A stretch of DNA of 64,000 nucleotides from Flavobacterium sandaracinum (GTDB lineage Bacteria; Bacteroidota; Bacteroidia; Flavobacteriales; Flavobacteriaceae): positions 1 through 64,000 of the forward strand of contig NZ_SMFN01000003.1 of the NCBI RefSeq assembly GCF_004349135.1, read 5' to 3'. Position numbers and translations under genes: made by a program. Below are positions 60,378 to 64,000 of the stretch, one piece after another (the first letter of the stretch is position 1; each line of letters begins with the position of its first letter). The notes under the pieces were generated by a model that saw nothing but the letters and a program-made list of their open reading frames with translations, ran no database searches and was not told the DNA's origin.

Positions 60378-62768
60378 ATGAAACGCACAATTAAAAAAGT
60401 TGCAGTAATTGGATCCGGAATTATGGGTTCAGGAATTGCCTGCCATTTTGCTAACATTGGAGTTGAAGTCCTATTATTAGACATTGTTCCAAGAGAACTG
60501 ACCGAAGCGGAAGCTAAAAAAGGTCTTACCTTAGAAAGCAAAATAGTAAGAAACAGATTAGTGAACGAGCATTTGGCCAATTCCCTGAAATCGAAACCCT
60601 CTCCTATTTACAGTCAGAAATTTGCCAGCAGAATCACAACTGGAAATACCACGGATGACATGGCGAAAATCGCTACTGTGGATTGGATTATTGAGGTTGT
60701 AGTGGAACGTTTGGACATCAAGAAAATGGTTTTTGAACAAATTGAAAAATTCAGAAAACCGGGAACTTTAGTTACTTCAAACACATCCGGAATTCCAATT
60801 CACTTTATGAGTGAAGGACGAAGCGATGATTTCCAAAAACACTTCTGTGGGACCCACTTTTTTAACCCTGCGCGTTATTTAAAATTATTCGAAATCATTC
60901 CTGGCCCACAAACTTCAACTGAAGTTTTGGATTTCCTTACAGATTATGGTTCTCGATTTTTAGGAAAAACTTCGGTCGTGGCCAAAGATACTCCGGCATT
61001 TATTGGAAACCGAATCGGGATTTACGGAATTCAAAGTTTGTTTCATTTGGTAAAAGAAATGGGATTAACGATTGAAGAAGTCGATAAATTGACTGGTCCA
61101 GTTATTGGTCGACCAAAATCAGCTACTTTTAGAACGGTTGATGTAGTTGGATTAGATACTTTGGTACACGTTGCCAACGGAATTTATGAAAACTGCCCAA
61201 ATGACGAACAACACGAGTTATTCAAACTTCCGGATTTCGTCAACAAAATGATGGAAAACAAATGGTTGGGAAGCAAAACAGGTCAAGGTTTTTATAAAAA
61301 AGTAGACAAAGATATTTTGTCTTTGGATTTAGATACTTTAGAATACCGTCCGGCTAAAAGAGCTTCATTTGCTACTTTGGAACTGACAAAAACGATTGAT
61401 AAACCAATTGACCGTTTTAAAGTTTTGGTAAAAGGAAAAGACAAAGCAGGCGAATTCTACCGTAAAAGTTTTGCAGGAATGTTTGCTTACGTTTCGAACA
61501 GAATTCCTGAAATCTCAGATGAATTATACAAAATTGACGATGCGATGAAAGCCGGTTTTGGATGGGAAAATGGTCCTTTCGAAATTTGGGATGCCATTGG
61601 TGTTGCAAAAGGAATCGAAATCATGAAAGCGGAAGGTCTTGAACCAGCTGCTTGGGTAAATGATATGTTGGCTTCTGGAAGTACAAGCTTTTATTCTGTA
61701 AAAGAAGGAGCAACTTTTTTCTACAATATTCCAACAAAATCACAAACTAAAGTTCCGGGACAGGATTCCTTTATTATCCTGAACAACATTCGCGAAAGCA
61801 AAAAAGTGTGGAGCAATAGCGGTGCAATTATACAAGATTTAGGAGACGGAATTTTGAATTTAGAATTCCAATCTAAAATGAATACGATTGGTGGCGATGT
61901 TTTACAAGCTATCAATAAAGCGATTGATTTATCTGAAAAAGAATATCAAGGATTGGTTATTGGAAATCAAGCAGCGAATTTCTCTGTTGGAGCCAATATC
62001 GGAATGATTTTCATGATGGCAGTGGAACAAGAATATGATGAGTTGAATATGGCCATCAAAATGTTCCAAGACACGATGATGCGCGTTCGTTATTCTGGAA
62101 TTCCTGTTGTGGTTGCGCCACACGGAATGACTTTTGGCGGTGGTTGCGAAATGAGCTTGCATGCGGATAAAGTAGTTGCTGCAGCAGAAACCTATATGGG
62201 ATTAGTAGAATTTGGTGTCGGTGTACTTCCAGGTGGTGGTGGATCGAAAGAAATGGCGTTGAGAGCATCGGATTTATTTCATAAAAATGACGTAGAGTTG
62301 AATGTTCTACAAGAGTATTTCTTGACCATTGCGATGGCAAAAGTGTCTACTTCAGGTTACGAAGCTTTTGATACTGGACTTTTACAAAAAGGGAAAGATA
62401 TTATTGTAGTGAATAAAGACCGTCAAATTGCTGAAGCAAAAAAACACGCTTTATTAATGGCAGAAGCCGGTTACACACAACCAATTCGAAGAACGGATGT
62501 AAAAGTTTTGGGTAAACAAGCTCTTGGAATGTTCTTAGTAGGAACAGACCAAATGGAAGCCGGAAAATACATCTCGGAACACGACAAGAAAATTGCTAAT
62601 AAACTGGCGTATGTAATGGCTGGTGGAGATTTATCAGAACCAACTTTAGTGAGCGAGCAGTATTTATTGGACATTGAAAGAGAAGCTTTCTTATCTCTTT
62701 GTACAGAAAGAAAAACATTAGAAAGAATTCAATTTATGTTAACCAAAGGGAAACCGCTACGAAACTAG
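60378..62768 (+). CDS. fadJ: 3-hydroxyacyl-CoA dehydrogenase / enoyl-CoA hydratase fusion
   Basis: This 796-residue bifunctional beta-oxidation enzyme has the dehydrogenase first: the NAD loop VAVIGSGIMGSGIACHF at 9-25 and the central THFFNPARYLKLFEIIPG motif. The hydratase domain is C-terminal, with GMTFGGGCEMSLHADKV and MGLVEFGVGVLPGGGGSKEM. The order is reversed relative to E. coli FadB/FadJ, as in other Bacteroidetes and Actinobacteria. It lies 44 bp after the MarR gene; the downstream partner fadI is separated by the four-helix-bundle cassette at 62777-63235. Confidence 0.92.
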   Translation: MKRTIKKVAVIGSGIMGSGIACHFANIGVEVLLLDIVPRELTEAEAKKGLTLESKIVRNRLVNEHLANSLKSKPSPIYSQKFASRITTGNTTDDMAKIATVDWIIEVVVERLDIKKMVFEQIEKFRKPGTLVTSNTSGIPIHFMSEGRSDDFQKHFCGTHFFNPARYLKLFEIIPGPQTSTEVLDFLTDYGSRFLGKTSVVAKDTPAFIGNRIGIYGIQSLFHLVKEMGLTIEEVDKLTGPVIGRPKSATFRTVDVVGLDTLVHVANGIYENCPNDEQHELFKLPDFVNKMMENKWLGSKTGQGFYKKVDKDILSLDLDTLEYRPAKRASFATLELTKTIDKPIDRFKVLVKGKDKAGEFYRKSFAGMFAYVSNRIPEISDELYKIDDAMKAGFGWENGPFEIWDAIGVAKGIEIMKAEGLEPAAWVNDMLASGSTSFYSVKEGATFFYNIPTKSQTKVPGQDSFIILNNIRESKKVWSNSGAIIQDLGDGILNLEFQSKMNTIGGDVLQAINKAIDLSEKEYQGLVIGNQAANFSVGANIGMIFMMAVEQEYDELNMAIKMFQDTMMRVRYSGIPVVVAPHGMTFGGGCEMSLHADKVVAAAETYMGLVEFGVGVLPGGGGSKEMALRASDLFHKNDVELNVLQEYFLTIAMAKVSTSGYEAFDTGLLQKGKDIIVVNKDRQIAEAKKHALLMAEAGYTQPIRRTDVKVLGKQALGMFLVGTDQMEAGKYISEHDKKIANKLAYVMAGGDLSEPTLVSEQYLLDIEREAFLSLCTERKTLERIQFMLTKGKPLRN

Positions 62769-62776
62769 AAATTTGA

Positions 62777-62805
62777 GTATTAAGGTTTGAGTATTAAGTA
62801 TCAAG
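62777..62805. repeat. Left inverted repeat of the four-helix-bundle cassette
   Basis: This 29-base arm pairs with 63207-63235: 26 Watson-Crick pairs, one G-T pair and two mismatches. It starts 9 bp after the fadJ stop and contains two copies of GTATTAAG. Confidence 0.85.
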
Positions 62806-62831
62806 AGTTAATAATTTAAGTAACGACAATT

Positions 62832-63188
62832 ATGCACCAATTTGAAAAATTAAAAATCTGGCAAAAAGCAATGGACATTACTGAAAATGTTTATCGGGCT
62901 TGCACTACTCTACCTCAAGAAGAAAAATTCAATCTTACTAGTCAAATGAAAAGATGTTCAGTTTCAATACCTTCAAATATTGCAGAAGGCTCTGGAAGAA
63001 ATTCTAAAAATGAATTTGCACATTTTTTAGGAATAGCTAATGGCTCAACTTTTGAATTGATAACTCAATTAATGATTTCTAAACGTCTTGGATTAATAGA
63101 TGAATTAAAAATTACACCAATAATAAATGAATTAGTCGAGGTGAGTAATATGAATTTTGCACTTCAAAAAACACTAAAAAACCAATAA
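62832..63188 (+). CDS. Four-helix-bundle protein of the 23S rRNA intervening-sequence family
   Basis: The 118-residue protein has MHQFEKLKIWQKAMDITENVYRA at the start and SQMKRCSVSIPSNIAEGSGRNSKNEFAHFLGIANGSTFEL near residues 36-75, the hallmark of the S23/IVP four-helix-bundle family, which was first found in intervening sequences of bacterial 23S rRNA. Relatives include the Avd accessory protein of diversity-generating retroelements, but no reverse transcriptase is present here. It is inserted between fadJ and fadI, two genes normally adjacent, and is enclosed by 29-bp inverted repeats. It is therefore better seen as a mobile cassette gene than as part of beta-oxidation. Molecular function is unknown. 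Confidence 0.9.
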   Translation: MHQFEKLKIWQKAMDITENVYRACTTLPQEEKFNLTSQMKRCSVSIPSNIAEGSGRNSKNEFAHFLGIANGSTFELITQLMISKRLGLIDELKITPIINELVEVSNMNFALQKTLKNQ

Positions 63189-63206
63189 TTATAACGATTG
63201 GGAAGT

Positions 63207-63235
63207 CTTAATACTTAATACTCCAATCTTAATAC
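63207..63235. repeat. Right inverted repeat of the four-helix-bundle cassette
   Basis: Reverse complement of 62777-62805 apart from three positions, ending 9 bp before the fadI ATG at 63245. In RNA it would close a stem around the four-helix-bundle frame. Confidence 0.85.
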
Positions 63236-63244
63236 TTTTTATAA

Positions 63245-64000
63245 ATGAAAACAGCCTATATAGTTAAAGCATACAGAACAGCCGTGGGGAAAGCTCCAAA
63301 AGGTGTGTTCAGATTCAAACGTCCTGATGAATTGGCAGCAGAAACCATCGAGTTCATGATGAATGAGTTGCCAGATTTCGACAAAAAACGTATTGATGAC
63401 GTAATGGTAGGAAATGCAATGCCAGAAGCCGAACAAGGTTTAAACGTGGGACGATTGATTTCCTTAATGGGATTGAAAATTGAAGACGTTCCGGGTGTAA
63501 CCGTAAATCGTTATTGCGCGTCTGGATTAGAAACAATTGGTATGGCTACAGCCAAAATACAATCGGGAATGGCAGATTGTATTATAGCCGGTGGTGCCGA
63601 AAGCATGAGTTTTATTCCAATGGGAGGCTATAAACCTACTCCGGATTATGCTGTTGCAAAAGCGGGTAACGAAGATTACTATTGGGGAATGGGACTAACT
63701 GCTGAAGCGGTTGCCAAACAATTCAATGTATCTCGTGCGGACCAAGATGAGTTTGCTTATAACTCACACATGAAAGCCTTGAAAGCACAAGCCGAAGGTA
63801 AATTTGACAAACAAATTGTTCCTATTACAGTAGAACAAACGTTTATCAACGAGAACGGTAAAAAAGAAACTAAATCGTATATCGTAAATAAAGATGAAGG
63901 TCCTAGAGCGGGAACTTCTGTAGAAGCTTTGGCAGGTTTAAGACCAGTTTTTGAAGCGAACGGAAGCGTAACTGCAGGAAACTCTTCTCAGATGAGTGAT
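63245..64000 (+). CDS. fadI: Acetyl-CoA acyltransferase (thiolase), partial at window end
   Basis: Reading from ATG 63245 gives 252 residues to the window edge, in frame. It is the thiolase that completes beta-oxidation by releasing acetyl-CoA. Cys91 in VNRYCASGLETIG is the acylated cysteine, and IIAGGAESMSFIPMGG is typical. The start MKTAYIVKAYRTAVGKAPKG follows closely after the right inverted repeat of the cassette. The C-terminal His and Cys of the active site lie outside the window. Together with fadJ it forms the usual trifunctional set. Confidence 0.93.
   Translation, partial: MKTAYIVKAYRTAVGKAPKGVFRFKRPDELAAETIEFMMNELPDFDKKRIDDVMVGNAMPEAEQGLNVGRLISLMGLKIEDVPGVTVNRYCASGLETIGMATAKIQSGMADCIIAGGAESMSFIPMGGYKPTPDYAVAKAGNEDYYWGMGLTAEAVAKQFNVSRADQDEFAYNSHMKALKAQAEGKFDKQIVPITVEQTFINENGKKETKSYIVNKDEGPRAGTSVEALAGLRPVFEANGSVTAGNSSQMSD

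Noticed and set aside
62832-63188. Avd accessory protein of a diversity-generating retroelement
   Set aside because: No reverse transcriptase, variable repeat or template repeat is present in the surroundings.

Overview
The window looks like chromosomal DNA from a Flavobacterium-type member of the Bacteroidetes. The DNA is AT-rich. Diagnostic content includes a SusC/SusD pair, two secreted nucleases with C-terminal type IX secretion sorting domains, a bacillithiol gene (BshB1), a menaquinone isochorismate synthase, a DUF3667 protein, and several -7 boxes of the Bacteroidetes form TAnnTTTG. The genus is an inference from family content; no rRNA gene is present to settle it.

Layout. 1-299: the end of an IS3-type insertion sequence, cut by the window edge. 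334-3920 (minus): phosphate permease with its PhoU-like partner, then histidine ammonia-lyase. 4349-9508 (plus): a complete threonine operon, thrA-thrB-thrC, preceded by a threonine-rich leader peptide and a short terminator-like hairpin. 9509-14102: accessory genes, namely an amidoligase-like protein, an SH3/NlpC-P60-like protein, a stand-alone LigD-type phosphoesterase and an acidic protein. 14526-15584: zinc alcohol dehydrogenase. 15848-19577: an arsenic resistance cluster (arsR, DUF6428, arsC, acr3, arsO). 19624-20919: DUF389 membrane protein.

21362-32812 holds SusC/SusD, a convergent rocD-arginase operon, an Lrp regulator, an exported cyanophycinase, an exported penicillin-acylase-type amidase and an exported dienelactone-hydrolase-like protein. 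Together these suggest uptake and breakdown of a nitrogen-rich amide or peptide such as cyanophycin or another arginine-rich material: extracellular hydrolysis, then arginine to ornithine to glutamate semialdehyde. 32916-39257: DUF3667 protein, M28 peptidase lipoprotein, PAS histidine kinase, tRNA-His, bshB1, menF and a hotdog thioesterase. 39373-44976: beta-helix lipoprotein and two tandem endonuclease I paralogues. 45069-48755: purL, which carries two short palindromic interspersed repeats read in frame. 48955-51049: nitronate monooxygenase and a LysR regulator. 51484-56302: two duplicated micro membrane proteins, a small protein, DUF6671, Sua5, dihydroorotase and an SbtA-type bicarbonate transporter. 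56519-64000: fatty acid degradation genes (fadD, a lipoprotein peptidase, MarR regulator, fadJ-like, fadI-like).

The most unusual structure is at 62777-63235. A four-helix-bundle gene of the 23S rRNA intervening-sequence protein family sits between fadJ and fadI, enclosed by near-perfect 29-bp inverted repeats, so it looks like a mobile cassette inserted in an operon spacer. A similar inverted repeat without any gene lies in the thrA-thrB spacer. At least three copies of a hairpin-bearing intergenic repeat (about 9.7, 35.1 and 59.6 kb) and other short palindromic repeats are also present. No CRISPR array, prophage, rRNA gene or replication origin was seen.
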